Shown here: positions 30,016 to 43,691 of the stretch, piece after piece
Layout: each line of letters starts with the position of its first letter
Numbering within the stretch: the stretch's first letter is position 1
Origin: Alkalihalobacillus sp. LMS39
Lineage (GTDB): Bacteria > Bacillota > Bacilli > Bacillales > Bacillaceae_F
Assembly (NCBI RefSeq): GCF_022812285.1
Contig: NZ_CP093300.1
Location: 3,906,001-3,970,000 of the forward strand
DNA length: 64,000 nucleotides
Direction of reading: 5' to 3'
Notes under the pieces: generated by a model
Database searches by the model: none
Told to the model about the DNA's origin: nothing
The model's input: only the letters and a program-made list of their open reading frames with translations
Translations under genes and position numbers: made by a program

Positions 30016-31311
30016 TTATGCAACTGTTTTGCTGTTCTCCACAAGAAAATCTACAGCTTTTTGGATTTTCAAATCACCTTTGATGCCTTCAAGGCCACCT
30101 TGTGCTTGTAACAATTGTTTAATTTCATCTGCAGGACGGTTGTACATTTCTGCCATTTTCTCAATTTCTTTCTCCACGTCGTCATCAGAAATGTCAAAGT
30201 TTTCAGCTTCTGCAATCGCTTCTAGTGTTAAGTTCACACGAACACGTTTTTCTGCATCTACTTTAAATTGCTCTTTCATTCCTTCTTCATCTGTGCCAGA
30301 GAATTGGTAGTACATATCAAGATTCATTCCTTGATATTGTAGACGTTGTCCAAATTCTTGTAACATACGGTCTACTTCTGTCGTAACCATTGCTTCTGGG
30401 ATGTCAATTGTTGCATTTTCAGCCGCTTTTTCAACAAGGGTATCGCGTTTTTTATGGTCTGCTTGGTGCTCTTTATCTTTTGTTAATTTATCTTTTAATT
30501 CTTCTTTTAGCCCATCAAGTGTCTCAACGTTTTCATTCACATCTTTAGCGAACTCATCGTTTAATTCAGGAAGCTGTTTACGCTTAATCTCATGAACCTT
30601 CACTTTAAATGTTGCTGGTTTACCAGCTAAATCTTCTGAGTGGTACTCTTCTGGGAATGTTACTTCAACGTCTTTTTCTTCCCCAGCTTTTAAACCAACT
30701 AATTGTTCTTCAAAACCTGGAATGAATTGACCTGAACCAATTTCTAATGAATAGTTTTCAGCTGTTCCACCTTCGAACGCTTCACCATCCACATAGCCAG
30801 CAAAGTCGAATACGGCAGTATCACCATTTTCAATCGTGCCTTCTTCTACAACAACTAACTCTGCTTGTTTTTCTTGAAGTTGCTTTAACTCATTTTCAAC
30901 ATCTTCATCTGTTACTGTAGTATCTTCTTCTTCTACTTCTAACCCTTTGTATTCGCCAAGCTGTACTTCTGGCTTCACGACAACTGTCGCTTTATAAATT
31001 AAGTTTGAGCCTTTTTCCATTTGTTCAATATCAATGTCTGGACGATCGACAGGTTCAATTCCTGTTTCTTGGATCGCTTGTGCGTATGACTCTGGTAATA
31101 AAATATCAAGAGCATCTTGATATAGTGATTCTACACCAAAACGTTGCTCAAATAACCCACGAGGAATTTTCCCTTTGCGGAATCCTGGAACATTAACTTT
31201 CGTGCTTACTTTTTTAAATGCTTGATCTAACGCAGCGTTTACTTTATCAGCTTCTACTTCAACTGTAAGTACGCCTTGATTTCCTTCTAACTTTTCAAAT
31301 TTGGCAGTCAT
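30016..31311 (-). CDS. tig: Trigger factor, ribosome-bound chaperone
   Basis: Trigger factor binds nascent chains at the ribosome exit and has peptidyl-prolyl isomerase activity. From ATG 31311 (GGAGGGAAAG upstream) it has 431 residues. The ribosome-binding loop [11 protein letters not shown] is near residue 40, the FKBP domain ([17 protein letters not shown]) lies around 160-240, and the rest is the helical C-terminal domain. It is followed by its own terminator. Confidence 0.96.
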   Translation of the reverse strand: MTAKFEKLEGNQGVLTVEVEADKVNAALDQAFKKVSTKVNVPGFRKGKIPRGLFEQRFGVESLYQDALDILLPESYAQAIQETGIEPVDRPDIDIEQMEKGSNLIYKATVVVKPEVQLGEYKGLEVEEEDTTVTDEDVENELKQLQEKQAELVVVEEGTIENGDTAVFDFAGYVDGEAFEGGTAENYSLEIGSGQFIPGFEEQLVGLKAGEEKDVEVTFPEEYHSEDLAGKPATFKVKVHEIKRKQLPELNDEFAKDVNENVETLDGLKEELKDKLTKDKEHQADHKKRDTLVEKAAENATIDIPEAMVTTEVDRMLQEFGQRLQYQGMNLDMYYQFSGTDEEGMKEQFKVDAEKRVRVNLTLEAIAEAENFDISDDDVEKEIEKMAEMYNRPADEIKQLLQAQGGLEGIKGDLKIQKAVDFLVENSKTVA

Positions 31312-31380
31312 TAATTCTTTCCCTCCAACTTTCAATTACATTTTTACCAACAATGTTTCCCTATGATTGACAACCCTTTT

Positions 31381-31408
31381 ATTATACCATAATAGCCGAT
31401 CAGATCAA
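31381..31408 (-). promoter_or_regulatory. Sigma-A-like promoter of tig
   Basis: TTGATC (31408-31403) and TATAAT (31386-31381) on the minus strand have a 16-base spacer, about 70 bases before the tig start. Confidence 0.65.
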
Positions 31409-31460
31409 TTAATAAAACTTTTTGTCTAAATATGTACGTTATGTATTGAAATTTTCTTAG

Positions 31461-32489
31461 TTATACTTCTATCCCTTGGAACACCGTTTCTTCTACTTCT
31501 CGAATTTCATTTGCCTTTTGTAAAATATCATAAACCGAGTGATGATACTTAGTGGCAATTTCATTTTCATCGAAATCAAACCCTTGACTTTCCAATCCTA
31601 CAACATAAATCGCAGCAACCCATAATTCTTTATCTTCCGGAAGTGGGATAAGTGGAAATAAAGCAAATATATATTGCCACCATATATGGAGAACTGTTTC
31701 CAACAATGTTGGATTTTCTTGTTCTAACTCCTGCTCAATCATTGCTTGTACTTCTTTTCCAAATGACTGTTCAGTTACTTCTTTCACTTGAGTTGGGACA
31801 ACTGTTACAGTATGATCAAACTTTTTCAGTTCAATCGGCTCAGATACTTGTAGTTGTCCTAAAGTTTGCAACACAATTGTTTTTAACATCGGATCTCGGT
31901 CATCTAACAAATATTTCTTAAATTCTGAAATGACAATTGGATGCTCGTGTTTACTTAGCAATTGAATGGCTCTTAATTGATTTTCCTTGTTCGAATGATG
32001 AAGTAATGTCATTAATTCTACAGGTGGCTCTTCGTCAACTTTTGTTGGCGTATGGTATTCTGGTTCTTCCCCATTCATTTGGCGGCTAAAGTGCAAGAGC
32101 TGATAAAAAGACTCGGCCAAGTGTGGCGGCAGCTGTGCTTCAGATAAAACACCTTCAAGTATCGATACAACATTCTTATACTGTCCTAATTGAACTAATA
32201 ACGATACATGAACTTGTAAAATATCATAATAATTTCCGATATCTTCATTTAACATTTGTTTGCTTTTATCTGCAGCTTCTTTTAAGTGACCTAGCTCTAT
32301 AAGTGACAGGACAACACCAAAGCGACCTTGAGCATGGTCTTCTTCTAATTCAAGCGCTTGCTCAAAAAATGATAGGGAGTCTTTAAACTTTTTTTCCTTT
32401 AATGCAGTCATACCTTTATCAACAAGCTTTGTGACAAGACCTGGAAAAAGAACGACATTATCTTTCTGATGATTGTTTTCTTTACTCAT
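31461..32489 (-). CDS. ysoA: TPR-repeat protein YsoA
   Basis: The 342-residue protein sits between leuD and tig, the position of ysoA in B. subtilis. A tetratricopeptide-type helix pair is clear near residues 20-55 (GMTALKEKKFKDSLSFFEQA), followed by weaker helical repeats to about 150. The C-terminal part (WWQYIFALFPLIPLPEDKEL) differs from TPRs and fits a NIFX-like or SEC-C-associated helical domain less well. No catalytic motif was seen. The function is unknown; a protein-interaction role is inferred. Confidence 0.82.
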   Translation of the reverse strand: MSKENNHQKDNVVLFPGLVTKLVDKGMTALKEKKFKDSLSFFEQALELEEDHAQGRFGVVLSLIELGHLKEAADKSKQMLNEDIGNYYDILQVHVSLLVQLGQYKNVVSILEGVLSEAQLPPHLAESFYQLLHFSRQMNGEEPEYHTPTKVDEEPPVELMTLLHHSNKENQLRAIQLLSKHEHPIVISEFKKYLLDDRDPMLKTIVLQTLGQLQVSEPIELKKFDHTVTVVPTQVKEVTEQSFGKEVQAMIEQELEQENPTLLETVLHIWWQYIFALFPLIPLPEDKELWVAAIYVVGLESQGFDFDENEIATKYHHSVYDILQKANEIREVEETVFQGIEV

Positions 32490-32690
32490 AGAAACGCTCC
32501 GCTCTATTCCTTAAGTTTTATCGAAAGGACTACTTGACATTATCTTTTGATAAGTGTATCAGTTACATTTTGAAATTACAATCATTGTATGTATATGAAG
32601 AAAAGCTATACATGGTTTTCGTTTTTTTCTTTTTTAAAACGAAATGGGATCGCTGTGTTTACTACGATTTCATACAAGCTAATAAAGAAA

Positions 32691-32722
32691 TCCCCATTAT
32701 GAGTTAAATGTCATAACGGGGA
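32691..32722 (-). terminator. Terminator after leuD
   Basis: TCCCCGTTATGA pairs with TCATAATGGGGA, followed by TTTCTTTATT on the minus strand. It ends the ilv-leu operon. Confidence 0.8.
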
Positions 32723-32730
32723 GTTCTCTA

Positions 32731-33315
32731 TTATGTTTGGGCGTTTTCATACTCTTTAATTTTATCTTCATATCGTAACGTTAATCCAATTTCATCCCAT
32801 CCGTTTATCAACATTTCCTTCCAGTATGGATCAATGTCAAAATCGGCTTCAAAAGAAATGGTATCTGTAATTTTTTGCTTAGGTAAATCAACCGTTAGCT
32901 CATATCCGGCTGCATTTGCATTTTCAAGTAATTCATTTACTTTGTTTTCATCAAGACGGATTGGTAAAATCCCATTCTTCACACAGTTATTATAAAAAAT
33001 ATCTGCAAAAGACGGTGCAATAATAACTTGAAATCCGTAGTCTTTTAATGCCCATGGCGCATGTTCTCTTGATGATCCACAGCCGAAATTATGACCAGCT
33101 ACAAGGATTGTTACTCCTTCGTTTTGTGGTTGGTTCAATTCAAACTCTGGATTATCTGAGCCATCATCATTAAACCTCCAGTCAAAAAACAAAAACTGTC
33201 CAAATCCTGTTCTTTCAACACGTTTTAAAAATTGTTTAGGAATAATTTGGTCTGTATCGACATTTACGCGATTCATCGCTGCTGCTTTCCCAGTGTGTAC
33301 AACAATTGGTTCCAT
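32731..33315 (-). CDS. leuD: 3-isopropylmalate dehydratase, small subunit
   Basis: LeuD forms isopropylmalate isomerase with LeuC. From ATG 33315 (MEPIVVHTGKAA, ribosome site GAGGTGG) the product has 194 residues. A GTG nine bases upstream lies inside the ribosome site and is unlikely to be the start. NVDTDQIIPKQFLKR (residues 17-31) and NFGCGSSREHAPWALKDYG (near 67-85) are the swivel-domain signatures. It is the last gene of the operon. Confidence 0.95.
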   Translation of the reverse strand: MEPIVVHTGKAAAMNRVNVDTDQIIPKQFLKRVERTGFGQFLFFDWRFNDDGSDNPEFELNQPQNEGVTILVAGHNFGCGSSREHAPWALKDYGFQVIIAPSFADIFYNNCVKNGILPIRLDENKVNELLENANAAGYELTVDLPKQKITDTISFEADFDIDPYWKEMLINGWDEIGLTLRYEDKIKEYENAQT

Positions 33316-33348
33316 CTTTTCCACCTCAACTTTACTTGTTCTTTTTCA

Positions 33349-34761
33349 TTATACTGTTGATTTATCAAATGTTCTTACATCGACAAATTTCCCTGTTACT
33401 GCAGCAGCTACTGCCATTGCTGGACTAACGAGATGTGTTCTTGACCCTTTTCCTTGACGACCCTCGAAATTACGGTTTGACGTTGAGGCACAACGCTCTC
33501 CTTCTGGGATAAAGTCAGGATTCATACTTAAACACATACTGCAACCAGATTCACGCCATTCAAAGCCGGCTTCGATAAAGATTTTATCTAATCCTTCTTC
33601 TTCTGCCCGTTGTTTTACTTTTTGTGAGCCTGGGACAACGATAGCTCGAACGCTTTCTGACACTTTACGGCCTTTTGCAACAGCTGCTGCAGCACGAAGG
33701 TCACTAATACGCGAGTTTGTACACGAGCCAATGAACACATGCTGCACTTCAACGTCTGTCATTTTTGTTCCTGGTGTTAAATCCATATATTCAAGCGCTT
33801 GCTCGATTGCGCGGCGCTCTGATTGAGTTTTTGCATCCTGTGGATTAGGGACCGTATCGTGAATCCGAATACCTTGGGATGGGTTTGTTCCCCATGTCAC
33901 CATTGGTTGAATTTCAGAAGTATCAATAACAACAACTTTGTCATATTCTGCCCCTTCATCTGTAACTAGGGCTTTCCACTCTTCTACCTTTTTCTCAAAC
34001 TCTTCTCCGCTCGGCACATATTCTCTGCCTTCTAAATAATCAAATGTCACTTGGTCTGGACTAATTAATCCCGCTTTCGCCCCTGCTTCAATGGACATAT
34101 TACAAATTGTCATTCTTTCTTCCATCGTCATGCCACGAATCGCTTCGCCTGTAAATTCAATAACAGACCCTGTTCCGAAATCCACACCAAACTTTGAAAT
34201 AATCGCTAAAATAACATCTTTTGCTGTAATCCCTGTTCCAAGGCGACCTGTTACACGAACTTCTAATGTTTTCGGTTTACTTTGCCATAATGTTTGAGTC
34301 GCTAATACGTGTTCAACCTCACTTGTACCGATACCAAACGCTAACGCGCCAAATGCACCATGTGTAGACGTATGACTATCTCCACATACAATCGTTTTCC
34401 CAGGCTGTGTCAAGCCTAACTCTGGACCGATGACATGGACAATACCATTATCAGGACTATCTAAGTCAGCTACTTTGATCCCAAATTCATCACAGTTGTT
34501 TTTTAATGTCTCCATTTGCTTTTTTGCAATTTCATCTGTAATGCTTAGGCGATTCACGGTTGGTACGTTATGGTCCATCGTGGCAAACGTTAAATCCGGG
34601 CGACGAACTTTACGATTACTCAATCGTAATCCTTCAAATGCTTGAGGTGACGTAACTTCATGAACCATTTGTAAATCAATATATAAAAGGGTTGGTTTTC
34701 CCTCTTCTGCTAGCACAGTATGTTTTTCCCAAATTTTTTCAATGATCGTTTTTGGTGCCAT
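33349..34761 (-). CDS. leuC: 3-isopropylmalate dehydratase, large subunit
   Basis: LeuC carries the 4Fe-4S cluster of isopropylmalate isomerase. The 470 residues match the family. The N-terminal [10 protein letters not shown] and [21 protein letters not shown] block are present. The cluster cysteines are in [15 protein letters not shown] near residue 347 and in [12 protein letters not shown] near residues 407-416. A GGGGAAAGG ribosome site precedes the ATG. Confidence 0.97.
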   Translation of the reverse strand: MAPKTIIEKIWEKHTVLAEEGKPTLLYIDLQMVHEVTSPQAFEGLRLSNRKVRRPDLTFATMDHNVPTVNRLSITDEIAKKQMETLKNNCDEFGIKVADLDSPDNGIVHVIGPELGLTQPGKTIVCGDSHTSTHGAFGALAFGIGTSEVEHVLATQTLWQSKPKTLEVRVTGRLGTGITAKDVILAIISKFGVDFGTGSVIEFTGEAIRGMTMEERMTICNMSIEAGAKAGLISPDQVTFDYLEGREYVPSGEEFEKKVEEWKALVTDEGAEYDKVVVIDTSEIQPMVTWGTNPSQGIRIHDTVPNPQDAKTQSERRAIEQALEYMDLTPGTKMTDVEVQHVFIGSCTNSRISDLRAAAAVAKGRKVSESVRAIVVPGSQKVKQRAEEEGLDKIFIEAGFEWRESGCSMCLSMNPDFIPEGERCASTSNRNFEGRQGKGSRTHLVSPAMAVAAAVTGKFVDVRTFDKSTV

Positions 34762-34801
34762 TTCCTTTCCCCACTTTCTCTTCGGATATTCAGTTTCCTC
34801 T

Positions 34802-35896
34802 TTAGTTTTTCACAGTCACAATGGCGTCAATGGCGTCAACAACCTTTTCCGTCATCTCTGTTGTTGATAAAATTGCGTCGCCTTGTTTACTAATGTCACC
34901 CGTTCGGTGACCTGCATTTAAAACGTGACTAATCGCTTCCTCAATTATTTCTGCTTCTTTAACCATGCCAAATGAATATTTTAACATCATTGCAACAGAG
35001 GCAATCGTTGCGAGAGGGTTTGCTTTATTTTGACCAGCAATATCAGGAGCTGAGCCATGAATTGGTTCATATAAGCCCGGTCCCCCACTTCCTATACTAG
35101 CTGATGGCAACATTCCAAGTGAACCAGTGAGCATTGACGCTTCATCACTTAAAATATCTCCAAACATATTTTCAGTCACAACGACATCAAATTGCTTCGG
35201 ATTGCGAATTAGCTGCATGGCGGCATTATCGACAAGCATATGTTCTAGTTCAATATCCGGATATTGTGTTCCAATTTCTTCTGCAACCTCTCTCCATAAG
35301 CGACTTGATTCTAGTACATTCGCTTTATCGACCGATGTTACTTTTTGTCTTCTCACTTTCGCGAGTTCAAATGCTTGCTTAACAATTCGTTCGATTTCAC
35401 TTCGTTTATATAAAAGAGTATCAACAGCTGCTTCTTCTCCGTCTTTTTGGCAACGTTCACTCGGATCTCCAAAGTACAATCCACCTGTTAATTCCCGAAC
35501 AATCATTAAATCTACACCATTAATGACTTCTTGTTTTAGAGTAGAAGAATCTGTTAAACTTTCATGTGCGGTAACAGGGCGTAAATTCGCAAATAAATTC
35601 AATTGTTTCCGTATACCAAGTAAGCCTTTTTCCGGTCTCAAATGTCCCGGTAATGTATCCCATTTGGGGCCACCTACTGCTCCTAATAGAACACCATCAC
35701 TTTCCTTACATGCTTTCACTGTCGCTTCAGGCAAAGGTGTGTTTTCCTCATCAATGGCTACTCCGCCAAGCTTGGCGTACGTATACGTGAACTGGTGGTC
35801 GAAGTGCTTTGCGATTGTATCAAGCACTTCGACTGCAGATTGAACGACTTCTGGTCCAATGCCATCACCAGGTAATACTGTGATTTTTTTGTTCAT
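34802..35896 (-). CDS. leuB: 3-isopropylmalate dehydrogenase
   Basis: LeuB oxidises and decarboxylates 3-isopropylmalate using NAD. The 364-residue protein has PGDGIGPEV at residues 9-17, the [10 protein letters not shown] substrate motif near residue 135 and [11 protein letters not shown] near residue 245. The C-terminal [14 protein letters not shown] is part of the NAD site. The long plus-strand frame opposite (35127-35843) is a shadow of its codon usage. Confidence 0.97.
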   Translation of the reverse strand: MNKKITVLPGDGIGPEVVQSAVEVLDTIAKHFDHQFTYTYAKLGGVAIDEENTPLPEATVKACKESDGVLLGAVGGPKWDTLPGHLRPEKGLLGIRKQLNLFANLRPVTAHESLTDSSTLKQEVINGVDLMIVRELTGGLYFGDPSERCQKDGEEAAVDTLLYKRSEIERIVKQAFELAKVRRQKVTSVDKANVLESSRLWREVAEEIGTQYPDIELEHMLVDNAAMQLIRNPKQFDVVVTENMFGDILSDEASMLTGSLGMLPSASIGSGGPGLYEPIHGSAPDIAGQNKANPLATIASVAMMLKYSFGMVKEAEIIEEAISHVLNAGHRTGDISKQGDAILSTTEMTEKVVDAIDAIVTVKN

Positions 35897-35920
35897 TCCG
35901 CGTCTTCCTTCCTATGCTCA

Positions 35921-38489
<2,569 letters not shown>

Positions 38490-38520
38490 TTAGTTTTTTA
38501 ATAGAATTTTATATTAACTA

Positions 38521-39042
38521 TTAATTAATTAACGTAATTCGATTTGCATCGATCATTGACTTTTTTGTCCCGCGTTTAAAGGCGGTAATTCCTGTACGAG
38601 CAATTTCTTGAATGCCATATGGTCTAACTAAATCAATTAACGCCTCCACTTTATCGTGTTCCCCTGTCACTTGGATCGTCATATTTTCACGGCCAACATC
38701 AATAATGGAAGCTCGAAACGGATTGACAAGTGCAGCTAACTCGCTTCGTTGAGCTGGTGTCACATTAATTTTTACTAAAGCTAATTCTCTAGCAACAATC
38801 GGCTCATCTGTAATATCTTTTACTTTTAATACATCAACTTGTTTATTTAATTGCTTTAAAACTTGTTCAATGTTTCGCTCGCTATCGACGACAACGACAA
38901 ATGTCATTCGCGAAATGGATGGGTTTTCTGTAATACCAACTGTAATACTCTCGATGTTAAAATTTCTTCTCGCAAACAACCCCGTAATGCGGTTTAATAC
39001 GCCTGATTGATTATTCACTAACGCTGTGATTGTCCGTTTCAT
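38521..39042 (-). CDS. ilvH: Acetolactate synthase, regulatory small subunit
   Basis: IlvH binds valine and activates IlvB. The 173 residues begin with an ACT domain ([32 protein letters not shown] in the first 36 residues) and end with the ALS small-subunit C-terminal domain. The ATG overlaps the ilvB stop by 4 bases, so subunit amounts are coupled. Confidence 0.95.
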   Translation of the reverse strand: MKRTITALVNNQSGVLNRITGLFARRNFNIESITVGITENPSISRMTFVVVVDSERNIEQVLKQLNKQVDVLKVKDITDEPIVARELALVKINVTPAQRSELAALVNPFRASIIDVGRENMTIQVTGEHDKVEALIDLVRPYGIQEIARTGITAFKRGTKKSMIDANRITLIN

Positions 39043-40766
39043 GGCTTAATTCCCTCCATTTCATGATGTCCTTTCCCAGGAGAAATCATTGGATAGACAT
39101 TTTCTACTTGAGTGACACGAAAATCTAATAGCACAGGGCCATCAAACGCCATTGCTTCTTCAAGTGCTGGAACGACATCTTCAATCTTAGCGATTTTCAT
39201 TGCTTTAATATCATATGCTTCAGCTAATTTCACAAAATTCGGCTGTGTTGTAAACACAGAGTTGGAATAGCGTTCTTCGTAAAACAATTGCTGCCATTGA
39301 CGAACCATCCCAAGTGCTTCATTGTTCACGATAATGACTTTTACCGGTAAGTTTAAATCTTGTAAAATCGAGAGCTCCTGTAATGTCATTTGAAACCCAG
39401 CGTCTCCTAAAATCGCAATAACTGGAGAATTCGGTTCAGCGAATTGAGCTCCAATTGCAGCCGGGAATCCAAAGCCCATTGTTCCAAGGCCACCTGATGT
39501 AACCCATCGATTTGGCTTATTGAATTTATAATATTGAGCAGCCCACATTTGATGTTGACCAACATCTGTCGTTACAATCGCTTCTCCTTTTGTCACCTTG
39601 TAAATGGCTTCCATTAAATGCTGTGGCTTTATTGTTTCTCCATCTTGTTTATACCAGAGCGGATATTCACTTTGTAGTCGTTTTAAGTCAGCTTTCCAAA
39701 CCGAACTTTCACTTTGCTTTCCATGTTCTTCAAGTAACATCGATAATGCTTGCTTCGCATCTCCTACTACAGGAATATGGGTATCGACGTTTTTGCCAAT
39801 TTCAGCAGGGTCAATATCAATATGAGCGACTTTTGCATGTGGAGCAAAATGGGCTAAATTCCCTGTTAAACGGTCATCAAATCGAGCACCGATATTAATT
39901 AATAAGTCTGTCTCATGCAATGCCATATTCGCTGTATATGTTCCGTGCATACCAGCCATTCCTAAGCTAAGTTCATGTTCACCAGGAAAAGCACCTAACC
40001 CAAGTAATGTTGTAGCTACCGGTAATTGTTGCTGTTCCACAAAAGCAAGTAATTCATCAGATGCTTTTGCATGAAGGACCCCAGCTCCCGCTAAAATCAC
40101 TGGTTTTTTCGCTTCTGTTATTGCCTCTGATAGCTTTCGAATTTGATGTTTGTTTGGAATAATGGTTGGTTGATATCCTGGTAAGTCTACTTCTTTATCG
40201 TAGTTAAAAATACCGGTATCGACTGACACATCTTTTGGTAAATCAATTAATACTGGTCCTGGCCTTCCTGTTGTTGCGATATGAAATGCCTCTTTCACTA
40301 TTCGAGGTAAGTCCTCTACTTTTCGAACTTGAAAGCTATGTTTTGTAATCGGCATTGTTATTCCAATCATGTCTGCTTCTTGAAATCCATCCGTACCAAT
40401 TAGTGTAGTTGCTATTTGTCCTGAAATAACAACAAGAGGAAGAGAATCCATCATTGCATCAGCAATACCTGTTACAACATTCGTAGCACCAGGTCCTGAT
40501 GTGACAACACAGACGCCCGGCTTTCCTGATACTCTTGCATAGCCTTCAGCTGCATGAACAGCACCTTGTTCATGTCGAGCTAAAATATGACGAATCCCTG
40601 TTTTATAAATTTCATCATACGTTGGTAAAATAGCTCCCCCCGGGTATCCGAAAATCACTTCGACACCTTCTTCGGCTAATGCTTTAATTAACATACTAGA
40701 CCCCGAAACTTTCTGTTCTTCTTGCTTTACTTCTACACTTTGTTTTTGCCTCAACTTGGTACTCAT
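39039..40766 (-). CDS. ilvB: Acetolactate synthase, catalytic large subunit
   Basis: IlvB is the thiamine-diphosphate enzyme that begins branched-chain amino-acid synthesis. From ATG 40766 (ribosome site AAGGAGGAAG) it has 575 residues; the frame continues upstream into the T-box leader, which is not protein-coding. [12 protein letters not shown] (near 40-51), the catalytic glutamate in [14 protein letters not shown], and the TPP motif [13 protein letters not shown] near residue 450 are visible. Confidence 0.97.
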   Translation of the reverse strand: MSTKLRQKQSVEVKQEEQKVSGSSMLIKALAEEGVEVIFGYPGGAILPTYDEIYKTGIRHILARHEQGAVHAAEGYARVSGKPGVCVVTSGPGATNVVTGIADAMMDSLPLVVISGQIATTLIGTDGFQEADMIGITMPITKHSFQVRKVEDLPRIVKEAFHIATTGRPGPVLIDLPKDVSVDTGIFNYDKEVDLPGYQPTIIPNKHQIRKLSEAITEAKKPVILAGAGVLHAKASDELLAFVEQQQLPVATTLLGLGAFPGEHELSLGMAGMHGTYTANMALHETDLLINIGARFDDRLTGNLAHFAPHAKVAHIDIDPAEIGKNVDTHIPVVGDAKQALSMLLEEHGKQSESSVWKADLKRLQSEYPLWYKQDGETIKPQHLMEAIYKVTKGEAIVTTDVGQHQMWAAQYYKFNKPNRWVTSGGLGTMGFGFPAAIGAQFAEPNSPVIAILGDAGFQMTLQELSILQDLNLPVKVIIVNNEALGMVRQWQQLFYEERYSNSVFTTQPNFVKLAEAYDIKAMKIAKIEDVVPALEEAMAFDGPVLLDFRVTQVENVYPMISPGKGHHEMEGIKP

Positions 40767-40862
40767 TTTTTCTTCCTCCTTTTTAAGCAAATTGGGTACT
40801 TTCCCATTTCTAAATTCTCTATATCTCACAAATATGTGGGAAATTTTCTGACAAAAAAGCAT

Positions 40863-41160
40863 GAAAAAAATCTTCCCACCCCTACACGAAGACCTATAGT
40901 GTCTTTTTGCAAGGGGTGAAAAGATTTCTTTCCACGGTACCACCCTTTTTCTTGGCATTCTTTCAAATACCAACTCATGAACGACGTTGTCGTCCTCTTT
41001 TAATAACGAGTGTAGTGAGCACCCGACCAACCTTACTAGAATTCGTTCAGATTGGCACTCAGAGGGGAGTTCATCATAAGAAGCAAGACCGCATTTCAGC
41101 AACAGCGGCTCTCTGTACAAGCTTACCAAATGACTACTTTTCCTCTTCACCGTTTTTTAT
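40863..41160 (-). promoter_or_regulatory. T-box leader of the ilvB-leuD operon, leucine-type
   Basis: The T-box GGGTGGTACCGTGG (40932-40945) precedes a terminator stem (CACCCCT with AGGGGTG, then a T-run to about 40863). In stem I a GAACTC with leucine codon CTC at 41067-41069 is placed as the specifier, the same codon used by the B. subtilis ilv-leu leader. Uncharged tRNA-Leu should turn the operon on. Confidence 0.85.
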
Positions 41161-41168
41161 ATACAGTT

Positions 41169-41196
41169 ATTATACTTTCATAATTCCACCTGTATT
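41169..41196 (-). promoter_or_regulatory. Candidate ilvB promoter overlapping the ilvD stop
   Basis: TATAAT at 41174-41169 overlaps the ilvD stop codon. The best -35 is AATACA with a 16-base spacer, which is weak. Without it, ilvB must be transcribed from the ilvD promoter. Confidence 0.35.
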
Positions 41197-42837
41197 GGCG
41201 GATGTAACTAATTTTGAATATCTAGCTAAATAACCTTTTTTCACCTTAGGTTCAGGTTGCACAAAATGTTCTCTTCGTTTCGCTAGTTCTTCATCAGAAA
41301 CAACTAGGTTCATTGTACGATTCGGTAAATCAATGATAATTTTATCGCCATTTTCAACAAAGGCAATTGGTCCACCTTCAGCTGCTTCTGGCGAGATATG
41401 ACCAATCGAAATTCCTCGAGATGCACCAGAGAATCGACCATCAGTAATTAATGCCACTTTTGTTCCTAACCCTCTTCCCATAATGGAAGACGTTGGGGCA
41501 AGCATTTCCGGCATTCCTGGTCCGCCTTTTGGACCTTCATAACGGATAACAACGACATGACCTTCTTTCACATCTCCGTTATCAATACCTTGAATCGCTT
41601 CATCTTGAGATTCAAAGACGATCGCTTCACCTTCAAATACTTTGATAGAAGGGTCAACTGCTCCTACCTTAATAACCGCTCCGTCTGGGGCAATGTTACC
41701 AAATAGGATAGACAGTCCACCTACTGGGCTATACGGATTATCTTTTCTTCGGATGACGTCATCATTTAAAATTTCTGCATCTTTCACATTTTCATATAAC
41801 GACTTTCCAGTAATTGTTATACGTTCTGGATGAATCGCTCCTTCAATGCTACAAAGCTCTTTAATAATGGCACTCACTCCACCAGCGTGATGGACATCAT
41901 CCATTGAATAATCTGAAGCTGGACTGATTTTACTTAAATATGGAATTCGTTCAGCTACTTCATTAATTCGATTTAAGTCATATTCGATTTCAGCTTCATT
42001 TGCAATTGCTAGAGTATGCAATACAGTGTTAGTCGAACCACCCATTGCCATATCGAGAGCAAAGGCATCGTCAATTGTATCTCTTGTTACAATGTCACGT
42101 GGACGTATATCTTTTTCAATTAAATTCATTAAGTGTTTAGCTGCATCGTAAATTAATTTATGACGGTCTGTTGACGTCGCTACTAATGTACCATTTCCTG
42201 GTAGAGCTAATCCTAACATTTCCATTAAGGAGTTCATTGAATTTGCAGTGAACATCCCTGAACAGGAACCACATGTCGGACAGGCGCTTTGCTCAATTTC
42301 TAGCAGTTCTTCTCTTGTCATATTTCCTGACGAAAATGCACCTACGCCTTCAAATACTGACACTAACGAAAGAGGTTTCCCATCTTTTGTTCTTCCTGCT
42401 TCCATTGGACCTCCTGATACAAATACAGAAGGGACGTTTGTTCGAACCGACGCCATTAACATTCCCGGCGTAATCTTATCACAGTTTGGAATAAAAAATA
42501 CTCCATCAAACCAGTGTGCATTAATTACAGTTTCAGCTGCATCACAAATGATTTCTCGGCTTGGCAATGAGTATCTCATCCCAATATGCCCCATCGCGAT
42601 TCCATCATCAACACCAATCGTATTAAATTCAAATGGAATCCCGCCTGCTTCACGAATGGCTTGTTTTGCCACTTCCGCAAATTTATTTAAGTGCATATGG
42701 CCTGGAATAATATCGATGTACGAATTACAAACGCCAATAAATGGCTTATCCATATCCTCATCTTTCACTCCAGCTGCACGAAGTAAACTGCGGTGAGGAG
42801 CTCTGTCTATCCCTTTTTTTATCATGTCACTTCTCAT
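41170..42837 (-). CDS. ilvD: Dihydroxy-acid dehydratase
   Basis: IlvD dehydrates dihydroxy-acids to the keto-acid precursors of valine and isoleucine. From ATG 42837 (ribosome site GGGGGAGAAG) it has 555 residues. Iron-sulphur cysteines are in GVCNSYID near residue 44, [11 protein letters not shown] near residue 117 and [17 protein letters not shown] near residue 190. It directly precedes the ilvB T-box, so acetolactate formation and dehydration are clustered but separately controlled. Confidence 0.97.
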   Translation of the reverse strand: MRSDMIKKGIDRAPHRSLLRAAGVKDEDMDKPFIGVCNSYIDIIPGHMHLNKFAEVAKQAIREAGGIPFEFNTIGVDDGIAMGHIGMRYSLPSREIICDAAETVINAHWFDGVFFIPNCDKITPGMLMASVRTNVPSVFVSGGPMEAGRTKDGKPLSLVSVFEGVGAFSSGNMTREELLEIEQSACPTCGSCSGMFTANSMNSLMEMLGLALPGNGTLVATSTDRHKLIYDAAKHLMNLIEKDIRPRDIVTRDTIDDAFALDMAMGGSTNTVLHTLAIANEAEIEYDLNRINEVAERIPYLSKISPASDYSMDDVHHAGGVSAIIKELCSIEGAIHPERITITGKSLYENVKDAEILNDDVIRRKDNPYSPVGGLSILFGNIAPDGAVIKVGAVDPSIKVFEGEAIVFESQDEAIQGIDNGDVKEGHVVVIRYEGPKGGPGMPEMLAPTSSIMGRGLGTKVALITDGRFSGASRGISIGHISPEAAEGGPIAFVENGDKIIIDLPNRTMNLVVSDEELAKRREHFVQPEPKVKKGYLARYSKLVTSANTGGIMKV

Positions 42838-42940
42838 AATCTTCTCCCCCAAAACCATTCATTGTATTTCTAGATATTGCTTAAAAGTAAATGGACCTTC
42901 CCCAAGATTCATCTACTTTGCTTGTTTCGTAATGTATTAG

Positions 42941-42955
42941 AATTTTTCGACAATT
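42941..42955. promoter_or_regulatory. CodY-box-like site in the ilvD leader
   Basis: AATTTTTCGACAATT matches the CodY consensus AATTTTCWGAAAATT at 12 of 15 positions. It lies about 90 bases downstream of the candidate -10. Confidence 0.4.
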
Positions 42956-43043
42956 CAGACTAATATTAACTGATAATTTCTAAACTTTATCCTAGTCTGT
43001 TTTTGTGAAAAGAAATGGTGAAAAGTTTTGTTGTTTGAGCATT

Positions 43044-43072
43044 ATAATACGCCCTTTAACGTTGATGGTCAA
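43044..43072 (-). promoter_or_regulatory. Sigma-A-like promoter of ilvD
   Basis: TTGACC (43072-43067) and TATTAT (43049-43044) on the minus strand have a 17-base spacer. The leader of about 200 bases contains a CAGACTA/TAGTCTG stem. The 42838-43247 gap otherwise holds the two CodY-like sites. Confidence 0.65.
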
Positions 43073-43085
43073 CCACTTTTTCTAA

Positions 43086-43100
43086 AATTTTTCGACTATT
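43086..43100. promoter_or_regulatory. CodY-box-like site upstream of the ilvD promoter
   Basis: AATTTTTCGACTATT matches the CodY consensus at 11 of 15 positions and is almost identical to the site at 42941. It sits 14 bases upstream of the -35 element. Confidence 0.35.
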
Positions 43101-43247
43101 TTGATTAGTGTAATTTATTGTACACGCTTACATAAAGACGGCATAAGGGATATTCGAAATTCACAAAAACCAAACTTTTCAAAAAAAGTTTTCTATATTC
43201 GTAATAGTTTTGTTCTTCCTTGTAAAAAATAGGATGGGTGATAAAAG

Positions 43248-43649
43248 ATGATACTTGAATGGAAAAAAGTGAAAACAAAACATATCCGATTAAAGATTCC
43301 TTATTTAGCGTTAAAAAAACGTGGGAGACCTCTACTTGTCCCAGTTTCCCTTGAACCTCACAAATGTAAAAACGCCGAGGAAAAAGCATTGTTTCAGATG
43401 TTGTTAGCAAGCAATTACTACCCTACTCCTTATTACAAACAAGGTCGCATTAAGGTAAACATGGCTTTAGTTCCTTTTCGAATCGCTTTACTAGAGCGGT
43501 CAAAAGCAAACAAAGTTAAGATTGAAAAAGGATTAGCGAAAAAAGGCTGGACCGTCATTTATTATGACGCGGAAGAACAACAAACAAATTTTGAAAATGT
43601 ATTACAGCAAATTCAACGAGTCACGACTGCATATTCTCATTCGGTGTGA
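43248..43649 (+). CDS. Hypothetical protein, possibly inactive DUF559/VSR-like nuclease fold
   Basis: This 133-residue plus-strand gene starts at ATG 43248 with AGGATGGGTGAT upstream. I do not recognise it firmly. Residues 43-110 (EEKALFQMLLASNYY, QGRIKVNMALVPFRIALLERSK, LAKKGWTVIYYD) resemble the layout of small endonuclease-like domains of the DUF559/VSR group. The acidic residues expected after GRxxV and in the next strand are N and L here, so catalysis is unlikely. It is rich in lysine and has no signal peptide. Neighbours give no hint of its role. Confidence 0.6.
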   Translation: MILEWKKVKTKHIRLKIPYLALKKRGRPLLVPVSLEPHKCKNAEEKALFQMLLASNYYPTPYYKQGRIKVNMALVPFRIALLERSKANKVKIEKGLAKKGWTVIYYDAEEQQTNFENVLQQIQRVTTAYSHSV

Positions 43650-43691
43650 ACGATGATGGTGGGGAAACTTGAGGGTATGAGTAGACGTAGT

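Noticed and set aside
35127-35843. 238-codon plus-strand frame opposite leuB
   Set aside because: It is fully antisense to a clear leuB gene, has no ribosome site and is low-complexity in serine, as expected for a shadow frame.
40767-41150. Upstream extension of ilvB to 703 residues
   Set aside because: The region is the T-box leader; AAGGAGG precedes the ATG at 40766.
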